Positions 1 through 6,679 of a stretch of 19,998 nucleotides of DNA are shown here, in pieces. Origin of the DNA: Nitrospira sp. UBA5699 (GTDB lineage: Bacteria; Nitrospirota; Nitrospiria; Nitrospirales; Nitrospiraceae); NCBI GenBank assembly GCA_002420105.1, contig DIHJ01000107.1, positions 6,120-26,117 on the forward strand, written 5' to 3'. The first letter of the stretch is position 1. Each line of letters opens with the position of its first letter. The position numbers and the translations under genes are program-made. Below the pieces are notes generated by a model, which did not search any database, had not been told where the DNA came from, and worked only from the letters and a program-made list of their open reading frames with translations.

Positions 1-1313
1 CCGGCCGAGTCGCCCTCGACGATGTAGAGTTCGCTCAGGGCCGGATCCTTCTCCGAGCAGTCGGCCAGCTTCCCGGGAAGCGAGCCGCCGTCCAGTGCGC
101 TCTTGCGTCGGATCAGGTCCTTGGCCTTCCGCGCCGCTTCGCGGGCCCGGGCCGCGTCGATCGCCTTGCCGATGATTTTCCGGGCGACCGGGGGGTTTTC
201 TTCGAAATAGGTCCCGAGGGCTTCGTTGACGGCCGCCTCGACGACGCCCTTGACCTCGCTGTTGCCGAGTTTGGCCTTGGTCTGCCCCTCGAACTGCGGA
301 TTGCGGACCTTCACGCTGACGACCGCCGTGAGCCCCTCGCGCACGTCGTCTCCGGTGAGCGACTCGGTTTCCTTCTTGAGGAGGTCGTTCGCGTTCGCGT
401 AATTGTTGATCGTCCTGGTCAACGCGGCTTTGAATCCCACCAGGTGCGTGCCGCCCTCCTTGGTGTTGATGTTGTTCGCGAACGAGAAGAGGTTCTCCGC
501 ATAGCTGTCGTTGTATTGCAGCGCGACCTCGAGAATCATTTCCGGCTTCTCGACCTTCACGTAGATCGGCTTGTGCAGCGGCGTTTTGGCCTCGTTCAGA
601 TGTTCGACGAAGGACACGATCCCGCCCTTGTAGAGAAAGTTCTGTTCCTTGGCCGGCTCCTTCCGCTCGTCCTTGAGCGTGATCGACAGGCCCTTGTTCA
701 GGAAGGCGAGCTCGCGCAGCCGCTGGGCCAGCACGTCGAAGCTGAAGTCGAGCGTTTCGAAGATCTGCCCGTCCGGCTTGAACCGGACTTTCGTGCCGCG
801 CCGCTTGGTTTTCCCGGTGCTCTTGAGCGGCGCATCGGGCTTGCCGCGCTCGTATCGCTGTTCGAACACCTGGCCGTCCTGCCAGATTTCCAGTTCGAGC
901 CATTCGGACAGCGCATTGACGACCGAGATGCCGACGCCGTGGAGACCGCCCGAAACGGTGTAGGCGCCCTGTTCGAACTTGCCGCCGGCGTGCAGCACGG
1001 TGAGCGCCACTTCCGCGGCGGACTTCTTCTGCGTGGGGTGCATGCCGGTCGGAATGCCGCGCCCGTTGTCGATGACGGTCACGCTGCCGTCGATATGGAT
1101 CGTGACCTCGATCGTCTCGCCGAAGCCGGCCATGTGTTCGTCGACGCTGTTGTCGACGACTTCGTAGACCAGATGGTGCAGTCCGTCCACGCCGGTGCTG
1201 CCGATGTACATCGCCGGCCGCTTCCGCACCGCATCGAGACCCTCGAGGACTTTGATTTGATCCGCGCTGTAGCTGTCGGATTTGGGCTTGGTGATCGAGT
1301 CGTCTGTGGTCAT
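1..1313 (-). CDS. gyrB: DNA gyrase subunit B (N-terminal 437 residues, cut by window edge)
   Basis: This gene encodes the ATPase subunit of DNA gyrase, which introduces negative supercoils. The visible part holds the GHKL ATPase domain (YEVVDNSVDEH near residues 50-60, IDNGRGIPTG near 81-90, SGGLHGVGISVVNALS near 121-136). The transducer domain follows, and the window cuts the gene at the opening TOPRIM motif (IVEGDSA). The start ATG (1313-1311) follows an AAGGA Shine-Dalgarno, and the dnaN stop codon TAA is embedded in that ribosome site. The gene lies 8 bp after dnaN, so the two are probably co-transcribed and translationally linked. The catalytic TOPRIM half lies outside the window. GyrB and ParE are hard to separate from the N-terminus alone, but the dnaA-dnaN-gyrB order favours GyrB. 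Confidence 0.96.
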   Translation of the reverse strand, partial: MTTDDSITKPKSDSYSADQIKVLEGLDAVRKRPAMYIGSTGVDGLHHLVYEVVDNSVDEHMAGFGETIEVTIHIDGSVTVIDNGRGIPTGMHPTQKKSAAEVALTVLHAGGKFEQGAYTVSGGLHGVGISVVNALSEWLELEIWQDGQVFEQRYERGKPDAPLKSTGKTKRRGTKVRFKPDGQIFETLDFSFDVLAQRLRELAFLNKGLSITLKDERKEPAKEQNFLYKGGIVSFVEHLNEAKTPLHKPIYVKVEKPEMILEVALQYNDSYAENLFSFANNINTKEGGTHLVGFKAALTRTINNYANANDLLKKETESLTGDDVREGLTAVVSVKVRNPQFEGQTKAKLGNSEVKGVVEAAVNEALGTYFEENPPVARKIIGKAIDAARAREAARKAKDLIRRKSALDGGSLPGKLADCSEKDPALSELYIVEGDSA

Positions 1314-1321
1314 TCCGTTCC

Positions 1322-2449
1322 TTAGATTTTGATCGGCATCACCACACACTTGAACCCGGGCGTTTCCGCCTCCTGGATCAAGCAGGGACTCAGCGGACTG
1401 TCCATCTGCATGGAGATCTTCTCGCCGTCCATGACCCCGAAGACGTCCAACAGATAGCGGGCATTGAACCCGGTGTTCATGGCTTCGCCCTCGTACTGCG
1501 CCGGCATCTCTTCGGTCGCTTCTCCGTAGTCCGGATTGCTGGAGAACAGGGTCATACGGCCCGGCGCGAACGACAGCTTCACCGCGTTGGCCTTGTCCTT
1601 CGACAGGACCGACACGCGCCGCAGGGCGCTTTCGAGCTCGACGCGGGTCACGACGATCTTCCTGTTGCTCTCCTTCGGAATGACCTGCTGGTAGTTGGGA
1701 TAGTTCCCCTCCATCAGGCGCGAGGTGAGCAGCAGGCCGCTCTTGCGGAAGATCATCAGATTCTTGGTGAAGCCGATCAGCGGTTCGCCGTCGCCGCCTT
1801 CCTCCAGCAGCCGGCGCATCTCGTGCGCCGCCTTCTTCGGAATGATCGCCTTGATTTCCTGAGGCGCGCCTTTGGCGCCGGGCTTCCCGAGATCCTGCTC
1901 GGCCACGGCCAGCCGATGGCCGTCGGTTCCGACGAGTCGGAGCGTCGTCTTCTTCTCGCCGGAGATCAGCGTGACGAGCAGGCCGTTCAGGATGTAGCGC
2001 GCATCGTTGTCCCCGGCTGCGAAGAGGGTCTTGCGGATCAGTTCCAGCAGGCCGGCGCCGGCCAGGGGGGTGAGGCCCTCGCGCTCGATCGCCGGAAGCG
2101 CCGGATAATCCGAGCTGGGAAGGCCGACGACCTTGAACTGGCTCTTGCCCGCCTGAATCGTCGTCCAGTTGTTCTCGCCCGAGGTCAGCTCGATCTCGCC
2201 GCTCGGCAGCTCCTTGATGATTTCGTACAGCTTGCGCGCCGAGAGGGTCACGCCGCCGGGCTTCTGCACCGTGGCCTTGTAGAGGCCGCGCATGCCGATC
2301 TCCAGATCCGTGGCGACGATTTCCGCCCCCTCCTGTTTGGCCTCGATCAGAATGTTCGACAGGATCGGCATCGTGTTGCGTTTCTCCACGACGCCTTGCA
2401 CCCGTTGCAGGCCGGTCAGCAGCTCATCCCGTCCGATTCGAACCTTCAT
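1322..2449 (-). CDS. dnaN: DNA polymerase III beta sliding clamp
   Basis: This encodes the ring-shaped processivity clamp that tethers DNA polymerase III and other replication and repair proteins to DNA. The 375-aa product has the normal family length. It opens with the usual N-terminal beta-clamp pattern (LLTGLQRVQGVVEKRNTMPILSN, residues about 10-32) and ends with the typical C-terminus CVVMPIKI, which lies next to the partner-binding pocket. The start ATG at 2449 is preceded by a GGGAGAGG ribosome site. The gene sits 25 bp downstream of dnaA and 8 bp upstream of gyrB, the classic origin-proximal order. Nothing in it looks damaged or unusual. Confidence 0.98.
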   Translation of the reverse strand: MKVRIGRDELLTGLQRVQGVVEKRNTMPILSNILIEAKQEGAEIVATDLEIGMRGLYKATVQKPGGVTLSARKLYEIIKELPSGEIELTSGENNWTTIQAGKSQFKVVGLPSSDYPALPAIEREGLTPLAGAGLLELIRKTLFAAGDNDARYILNGLLVTLISGEKKTTLRLVGTDGHRLAVAEQDLGKPGAKGAPQEIKAIIPKKAAHEMRRLLEEGGDGEPLIGFTKNLMIFRKSGLLLTSRLMEGNYPNYQQVIPKESNRKIVVTRVELESALRRVSVLSKDKANAVKLSFAPGRMTLFSSNPDYGEATEEMPAQYEGEAMNTGFNARYLLDVFGVMDGEKISMQMDSPLSPCLIQEAETPGFKCVVMPIKI

Positions 2450-2474
2450 GAGTCCCTCTCCCTCGACGTGCCGT

Positions 2475-3839
2475 TCAGCTCCGGAGGATCTTCTCCTTCA
2501 GGCCGTCCAACGTGGCATGCAACGCGCTGTCGCTCTCCCTGGCCTTCGTGATCTGCCGGCAGGCATGGATGATGGTGGTGTGGTCTTTGCCGCCGAAGAG
2601 CCGGCCGATCTCCGGATAGGAGGCGTCCGTGAGCTCCCGGCAGAGATACATGGCGATCTGCCGCGGATGAACGAGCGTCTTGCTCCGGCGGCGCGACTTC
2701 AGATCCGCGATTTTGACGTGAAACCATGTGCTCACGACGTCCTGGATGTCTTCCATGGACACGATCTTCTTCTTGTCGCCGATCAGGTCGCGGAGCACGT
2801 TCTTCGCCATGTCGAGCGTGATCGTCTGCCCGGTCAGCGAGGCGTAGGCGCCGAGGCGCACCAGGGAGCCCTCCAGCTCGCGAATGTTGCTCTTCATGGT
2901 CGTGGACAGGAACTGGATCACGTCTTCGGGCAGCGTCACACCCTCGTCCTCGGACTTCTTGCGCAGAATGGCGATTCTGGTCTCCACGTCGGGCGGCTGC
3001 AGGTCGGCGATGAGCCCCCATTCGAACCGAGACCGCAACCGTTCCTCGATGTCCGGCATGTCCTTGGGAAACCGGTCGCTCGACAGGACGATCTGCTTGT
3101 GCGCCTCGTACAGCGCATTGAACGTGTGAAAGAATTCCTCCTGCGTCCGCTCCTTACCGGCCAGAAATTGAATGTCGTCGATCATCAACATGTCGATGTG
3201 GCGGTAGCGCTTCCGGAGGTCCATCATCTTGTCGTAACGGATCGAATTGATGACCTCGTTGGTGAACTGCTCGGTAGTCAGATAGGCGATGCGCAGGTCG
3301 GTGCGCTCGGCGACATGGTTCGCGATCGCGTTCAACAGATGGGTCTTGCCCAACCCCACCCCTCCGTAAATGAAGAGCGGGTTATAGGCTTTGGCCGGCT
3401 GCTCCGCCACCGCCATGCAGGCCGCATGGGCGAACTGGTTGCCGGCTCCGACGACGAAGTTCTTGAACGTATACTTGGGGTTGAGCTGGATCCCCCGTTT
3501 GGGTTTCCCGGCGGCCGCCGTTTTCACCGCTTGCGCTACGAGGGTCGGATCGGTCGGCTTGGCCGCCAGCCGGTTGAAGACGACGAACGACACGTTGGTC
3601 TCGCCTCCCCCCCTGGCCGTCGAGACCGCCTCCTGGAGGAGGGGGCCATAGTGCTGGCTGAGCCAGTCGCCGAAGAACTTGTTCGGAACGGCGATATGGG
3701 CGGTCGAATCCTCGATCCGGTCCAAATGGACCGGCATAAACCACGTATCGTACACCTGTTTTGGCACTTTTCCCTGAATGTACGCCAGGGCTTCCTGCCA
3801 GACCGTCGAAGCCGTCATAGAGACCGTGTTATTGCTCAT
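2475..3839 (-). CDS. dnaA: Chromosomal replication initiator protein DnaA
   Basis: DnaA is an AAA+ ATPase that binds DnaA boxes and opens the origin. The 454-aa product has the full four-domain layout. Domain I is at the N-terminus (WQEALAYIQGKVPKQVYDTWF), followed by a short linker. The AAA+ domain carries Walker A GGVGLGKTH (about 159-167) and Walker B MLMIDDIQ (about 217-224). The C-terminal DNA-binding domain carries the signature GGKDHTTIIHACRQI (about 416-430). The chosen start at 3839 has no clear Shine-Dalgarno and sits right behind a small hairpin and two DnaA boxes; Met8 (3818) is an alternative start, also without a good ribosome site. The boxes 9-28 bp upstream suggest autoregulation by DnaA. 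Confidence 0.98.
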   Translation of the reverse strand: MSNNTVSMTASTVWQEALAYIQGKVPKQVYDTWFMPVHLDRIEDSTAHIAVPNKFFGDWLSQHYGPLLQEAVSTARGGGETNVSFVVFNRLAAKPTDPTLVAQAVKTAAAGKPKRGIQLNPKYTFKNFVVGAGNQFAHAACMAVAEQPAKAYNPLFIYGGVGLGKTHLLNAIANHVAERTDLRIAYLTTEQFTNEVINSIRYDKMMDLRKRYRHIDMLMIDDIQFLAGKERTQEEFFHTFNALYEAHKQIVLSSDRFPKDMPDIEERLRSRFEWGLIADLQPPDVETRIAILRKKSEDEGVTLPEDVIQFLSTTMKSNIRELEGSLVRLGAYASLTGQTITLDMAKNVLRDLIGDKKKIVSMEDIQDVVSTWFHVKIADLKSRRRSKTLVHPRQIAMYLCRELTDASYPEIGRLFGGKDHTTIIHACRQITKARESDSALHATLDGLKEKILRS

Positions 3840-3847
3840 ACACAGGC

Positions 3848-3867
3848 TTATTCACACCTGTGGATAA
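3848..3867. promoter_or_regulatory. Pair of inverted DnaA boxes in the dnaA leader
   Basis: TTATTCACA (plus strand, 3848-3856) and TGTGGATAA (3859-3867, TTATCCACA on the minus strand) face each other with a 2-bp spacer. The second is a perfect consensus box, and the first fits the relaxed consensus TTATNCACA. They lie 9-28 bp upstream of the dnaA start codon, a position suited to autorepression and possibly to initiation. An overlapping dyad, CACAGG (3841-3846) with CCTGTG (3857-3862), could form a hairpin abutting the dnaA start in the mRNA. Confidence 0.75.
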
Positions 3868-4126
3868 CTTAAAATCTGCCTTCTGCTTTCTTTGCCGACT
3901 CATACCTCGACCCTGGGCATGCCGCCCGCTCACGATCACCGGTCAATTTCGTATCCGGATGTTTTGAACTCTGCACCCCTCGTGAACTCAGAGTCAATCC
4001 CCAAGTTCGTCCACACGGCGGCGCCGGAACTTTCGATGTCGGCTCAGTACTTTACCCTCTATCCCCGCCACTCACCGCTCCTACTACTACTCCGGCTCCG
4101 ACGGCTGTTTGTCTTCTTTACTCAAA

Positions 4127-4143
4127 CCTCTTCGGAGAAGAGG
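4127..4143 (-). terminator. Weak intrinsic terminator after the tus-like genes
   Basis: CCTCTTC (4127-4133) and GAAGAGG (4137-4143) form a perfect 7-bp stem with a 3-nt loop, 8 bp past the stop codon of the tusB-like gene. On the minus strand it is followed by only a short T tract (TTTGAG). It may end the upstream transcript before the origin region. The weak T tract leaves this uncertain. Confidence 0.4.
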
Positions 4144-4151
4144 AATCGTCT

Positions 4152-4385
4152 TCAGATCACCATCGCACGATCGCTCTGAAAAATCATCTCGACAAGCTCG
4201 TCATAGGTCATCCGGGGATGGGGAGCATGCTCTGAGAGGGAAAATACGGCTCCGCCGCGATGCACGAGTCTGAACGAACCCCCCTCTTCGAGCAGAACAA
4301 CGTCGCCCTCCGTCTCGGAAGGGACGAACATGGCCGGATTGATCCGATCGACCGGTTTGCGGATGAGATAAAGCGTCTTGTTCAT
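4152..4385 (-). CDS. tusB: TusB/DsrH-like sulfur-relay subunit
   Basis: TusB/DsrH is the third subunit of the TusBCD or DsrEFH sulfur-transfer complex, which passes persulfide sulfur to TusE/DsrC. The assignment rests on position (third in the D-C-B order) and on a family-like pattern: GDVVLLEEG in the middle and a C-terminal TYDELVEMIFQSD helix. The 77-aa product is shorter than the usual 90-100 aa, and a conserved C-terminal Trp found in many relatives is absent (it ends AMVI). Its ATG overlaps the upstream stop in an ATGA, so translation is coupled to the TusC-like gene. Sequence similarity alone is weak; context carries the call. Confidence 0.6.
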   Translation of the reverse strand: MNKTLYLIRKPVDRINPAMFVPSETEGDVVLLEEGGSFRLVHRGGAVFSLSEHAPHPRMTYDELVEMIFQSDRAMVI

Positions 4386-4726
4386 GAGAACACCAACGTG
4401 CGATCGACGGATTGGAGAAGGGAACGAATCTCCCGAGGCGTCCTGCGCGTCACGGAAAATTCAGGCGAGACGGCCGGCGCCGGCACATCGGCCGGCAGGA
4501 CGAACGGCACCGCCAACTGCGCAAACGTCGGCCGGTACTTCTCAAGAATATCTACGTCGATCACGTCATCGATCTCGTCCGTCAGGAGGAGAGAGGATTT
4601 ATCCAGGAGCACTACCGTCGTCTCATGGTCGCCGGCGCAGAGACCCAGTGCGATGCGCAATGCCTCGACCGGGCGGTGAGTCGCAGTGGGATCCTCCGAG
4701 ATGACGACCGCAATCCGTTTAGCCAT
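4382..4726 (-). CDS. tusC: TusC/DsrF-like sulfur-relay subunit
   Basis: This is a DsrE/F-superfamily protein of 114 aa, probably the TusC/DsrF subunit of a heterohexameric sulfur carrier in the cytoplasm. The N-terminal beta strand and helix (AKRIAVVISEDP, then EALRIALGLCAGDHETTVVLL) and the C-terminal strand fit the fold. In this superfamily the TusC/DsrF subunit normally lacks the active cysteine. I chose the ATG at 4726, 8 bp after the preceding stop, over an in-frame GTG at 4762 that would overlap the upstream gene. The stop overlaps the next start by 4 bp. Family is likely; the exact subunit name is inferred from gene order. Confidence 0.65.
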   Translation of the reverse strand: MAKRIAVVISEDPTATHRPVEALRIALGLCAGDHETTVVLLDKSSLLLTDEIDDVIDVDILEKYRPTFAQLAVPFVLPADVPAPAVSPEFSVTRRTPREIRSLLQSVDRTLVFS

Positions 4727-4734
4727 ACCACCCG

Positions 4735-5055
4735 CTATGTGAATGCCAGAAACCGATCGCACCCGTCGATGATGCCGGATAACACCACGAGCCCGGACAA
4801 GGAGATGCGCGCATCCACATCGGCGGTCGATACACCGTGTTGTTGGCAGCCGTACGCGCAGACGGACATTTTCACGCCGCCGTCGACGAGCGCGATGAAA
4901 CGGGAGTCTTGCAAACTTTTCACTCCTTCATCGATGAGGTAGAGATAGACATCGACTCCCTGCCGAAGGGCTGCTTGCGCGAGCTTGAGAACGGTCTCGA
5001 CACTGGAATGAGACGGGGCTGTGGATAACAAAAGCCCGAGTTTCCGAGATGCCAT
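4735..5055 (-). CDS. tusD: TusD/DsrE-like sulfur-relay subunit
   Basis: This 106-aa DsrE-family protein is probably the sulfur-accepting subunit of a TusBCD/DsrEFH-type complex. The stretch KMSVCAYGCQQHGV (residues about 62-75) lines up with the active-site region of TusD/DsrE. Cys66 sits eight residues before a conserved Gly, where the persulfide-carrying Cys78 of those proteins lies. A second Cys (Cys70) is nearby. It is the first of three same-strand genes and starts 114 bp after the hisS stop. The start at 5055 has only a weak GGGAC ribosome site. TusE/DsrC and the dsr genes are not in the window, so tRNA thiolation and sulfur oxidation cannot be told apart here. Confidence 0.7.
   Translation of the reverse strand: MASRKLGLLLSTAPSHSSVETVLKLAQAALRQGVDVYLYLIDEGVKSLQDSRFIALVDGGVKMSVCAYGCQQHGVSTADVDARISLSGLVVLSGIIDGCDRFLAFT
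5020..5028 (-). promoter_or_regulatory. Isolated perfect DnaA box inside the tusD-like gene
   Basis: TGTGGATAA here is TTATCCACA on the minus strand, an exact consensus DnaA box about 1.15 kb from the box pair by dnaA. It lies in the coding start of the TusD-like gene, where it encodes part of LLLSTAP. It may be chance or an outlying origin or titration box. Confidence 0.4.
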
Positions 5056-5169
5056 GAATGTCCCGTTCCGAGAGAAGTAAAGTTCTTTTAATAATCAAAT
5101 GGTTACATTCGTACTGTGGCGGGAGCGTACGGGGTTTTTTGAAGGAAGTCAATACGAAAAACAGGGGTC

Positions 5170-6426
5170 TTACAGTGCCTGAAAAGCGGTCAGAAAAAAG
5201 CGTGGAAGTTCGGAGAGCGGAACGTCCTCCTGGACTTTCGTTTTCATGTTCCGGACGAGCGCGGAACCCCGTTTGGCTTCGTCGTCGCCGAGCAGCACGG
5301 CAAAAAGACAGTGGGCTCGATCCGCCTGGCGGAGGTGAGCCTTGAGCGTATTGGCACGATAATCGGACTGAGCTGGGACACCGGCGCGACGCAGTTGTTC
5401 GAGGAGCAGCACCCCGGCCGGACCTCCCTCCGAGCCGAACGAGGCGACGTAGACCGACGGGGCGGAAGGGGGGAGGGTCTGGTCCGGCAACATGAGGGAA
5501 ATCCGTTCCAACCCGACCGCAAAGCCGACGGCCGGGGTGTTCGGCCCTCCCAGCACCTCGACCAGCCCGTCGTACCGGCCTCCGGCTCCGACCGCATTCT
5601 GAGCGCCCAGATGGGAAGACGTGATCTCGAACGCCGTCAAACAATAGTAATCCAGACCCCGCACCAGCCTCGGGTTTAACCGGTAGGGGATGCCCAGCGC
5701 CGTGAGACCGCCCAACACCAGGTCGAAGTGATCCTTCGCTTGCGGCGAGAGGTGCGCAGTCAAATGGGGCGCGTCCTCCGTTGCCGCCCGACATTCCGGT
5801 ATCTTGCAATCGAGCACCCGCAGGGGGTTCGTCTCCATCCGGCGCTGGCAATTGGCGCAGAGGCGCGCGGCGCGGCTCTTGAGAAACGACACGAGAATCG
5901 GCACATAGGCCGCCCGGTCGGCGGGGGTTCCGAGGCTGTTGATCTCCAACGTCAAATCGGGCAGGGCCAGATCGGAGAGGACCCGCCAGAGCAGCGCCAT
6001 CACCTCGATGTCCGCGCGGGCATCCTGAGTTCCGAAGTATTCGACGCCGAATTGATGAAATTGACGGAGCCGACCGGCTTGGGGGCGTTCGTGCCGAAAC
6101 ATCGGCCCGAGATAGAAATATTTCTGCGGCAGCGGGTCCGCCGCCCGATTGTGTTCGACGAAGGCCCTGACGGTCCCGGCGGTGCCTTCCGGGCGCAGGG
6201 TCAGGGAGGTCCCGTCCCGGTCGGCGAAGGTATACATCTCCTTCTCGACGATGTCCGTCGTCGCCCCGATGCTCCGGGCGAACAGCGTCGTCACCTCGAA
6301 AATGGGGATCCGGATTTCCTGGTAGCCATAGCGGGCGGCCCAGCGCCGGGCGGTCTCTTCAATGAACCGCCAGCGGGGAGTCTCCTCGGGAAGAATATCT
6401 TTGACGCCTTTGATACCCTTGATCAT
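5170..6426 (-). CDS. hisS: Histidyl-tRNA synthetase
   Basis: This class II aminoacyl-tRNA synthetase attaches histidine to tRNA(His). The 418-aa length is typical. Visible motifs include the N-terminal KGVKDILPEETPRW, LTLRPEGTAG (about 75-84), motif 2 FRHERPQAGRLRQFHQFGVE (about 110-129), the histidine-binding LVRGLDYY (about 254-261), GGRYDGLVE (about 282-290) and motif 3 GFAVGLERISLML. A CxxC plus CxxxxC pair (about 190-212) suggests a zinc site in the insertion domain, and the C-terminal anticodon-binding domain starts near 325. I chose the ATG at 6426 because GGAG precedes it and the family N-terminus begins there; an upstream in-frame extension to 6558 is not family-like. It faces a good promoter upstream. 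Confidence 0.97.
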   Translation of the reverse strand: MIKGIKGVKDILPEETPRWRFIEETARRWAARYGYQEIRIPIFEVTTLFARSIGATTDIVEKEMYTFADRDGTSLTLRPEGTAGTVRAFVEHNRAADPLPQKYFYLGPMFRHERPQAGRLRQFHQFGVEYFGTQDARADIEVMALLWRVLSDLALPDLTLEINSLGTPADRAAYVPILVSFLKSRAARLCANCQRRMETNPLRVLDCKIPECRAATEDAPHLTAHLSPQAKDHFDLVLGGLTALGIPYRLNPRLVRGLDYYCLTAFEITSSHLGAQNAVGAGGRYDGLVEVLGGPNTPAVGFAVGLERISLMLPDQTLPPSAPSVYVASFGSEGGPAGVLLLEQLRRAGVPAQSDYRANTLKAHLRQADRAHCLFAVLLGDDEAKRGSALVRNMKTKVQEDVPLSELPRFFLTAFQAL

Positions 6427-6509
6427 GGGTTGCTCCGAACCGGGCGCGGGGCCAGGGGTGAGAGGCAAGCGGTGTGAAATCCTCAAGCCTCGCGCCCGCG
6501 CGAGTCGCG

Positions 6510-6539
6510 AATATAGCGGCGGGCTTGCGGGCAAGTCAA
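6510..6539 (-). promoter_or_regulatory. Sigma70-type promoter for hisS
   Basis: On the minus strand TTGACT (6539-6534) and TATATT (6515-6510) are separated by 18 bp. They lie about 85 bp upstream of the hisS start codon. Both hexamers are close to consensus. No experimental support is available. Confidence 0.55.
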
Positions 6540-6607
6540 CGCATTGGAGATACATCAAGATGTGAACTTATCGCCGACTGACGGGTGACGATCTCCCTGG
6601 TGCAACC

Positions 6608-6637
6608 TTGCGTCGGGCGCCGAGGGGGCGTTATAGT
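6608..6637 (+). promoter_or_regulatory. Candidate sigma70-type promoter for the ThyX-like/TPR gene pair
   Basis: TTGCGT (6608-6613) and TATAGT (6632-6637) are 18 bp apart, and the -10 ends 42 bp before the ATG at 6680. A small dyad, ACATCAAGATGT (6552-6563), lies between this promoter and the divergent hisS promoter and could be an operator. Confidence 0.4.
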
Positions 6638-6679
6638 TCGCAGCCGCCGGTGGACCGTCCTGATCGTTGGAGAGAGTTC

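Larger units (their letters stand above)
3840..4151. other. Intergenic region upstream of dnaA, candidate oriC or part of it
   Basis: This 312-bp gene-free stretch lies between the sulfur-relay genes and dnaA. Its dnaA-proximal end has two face-to-face DnaA boxes, 2 bp apart. In the middle is a weaker box-like site (CGTCCACAC, near 4008-4016). Near 4080-4092 is a CTACTACTACTCC tract, which on the minus strand reads as TAG triplets, the pattern of bacterial DnaA-trio elements. A hairpin at 4127-4143 marks its far end. Only one strong box pair is present and no long AT-rich unwinding element is obvious. This may therefore be only the dnaA promoter/autoregulation part of a split origin. I see no gene in it. 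Confidence 0.5.
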
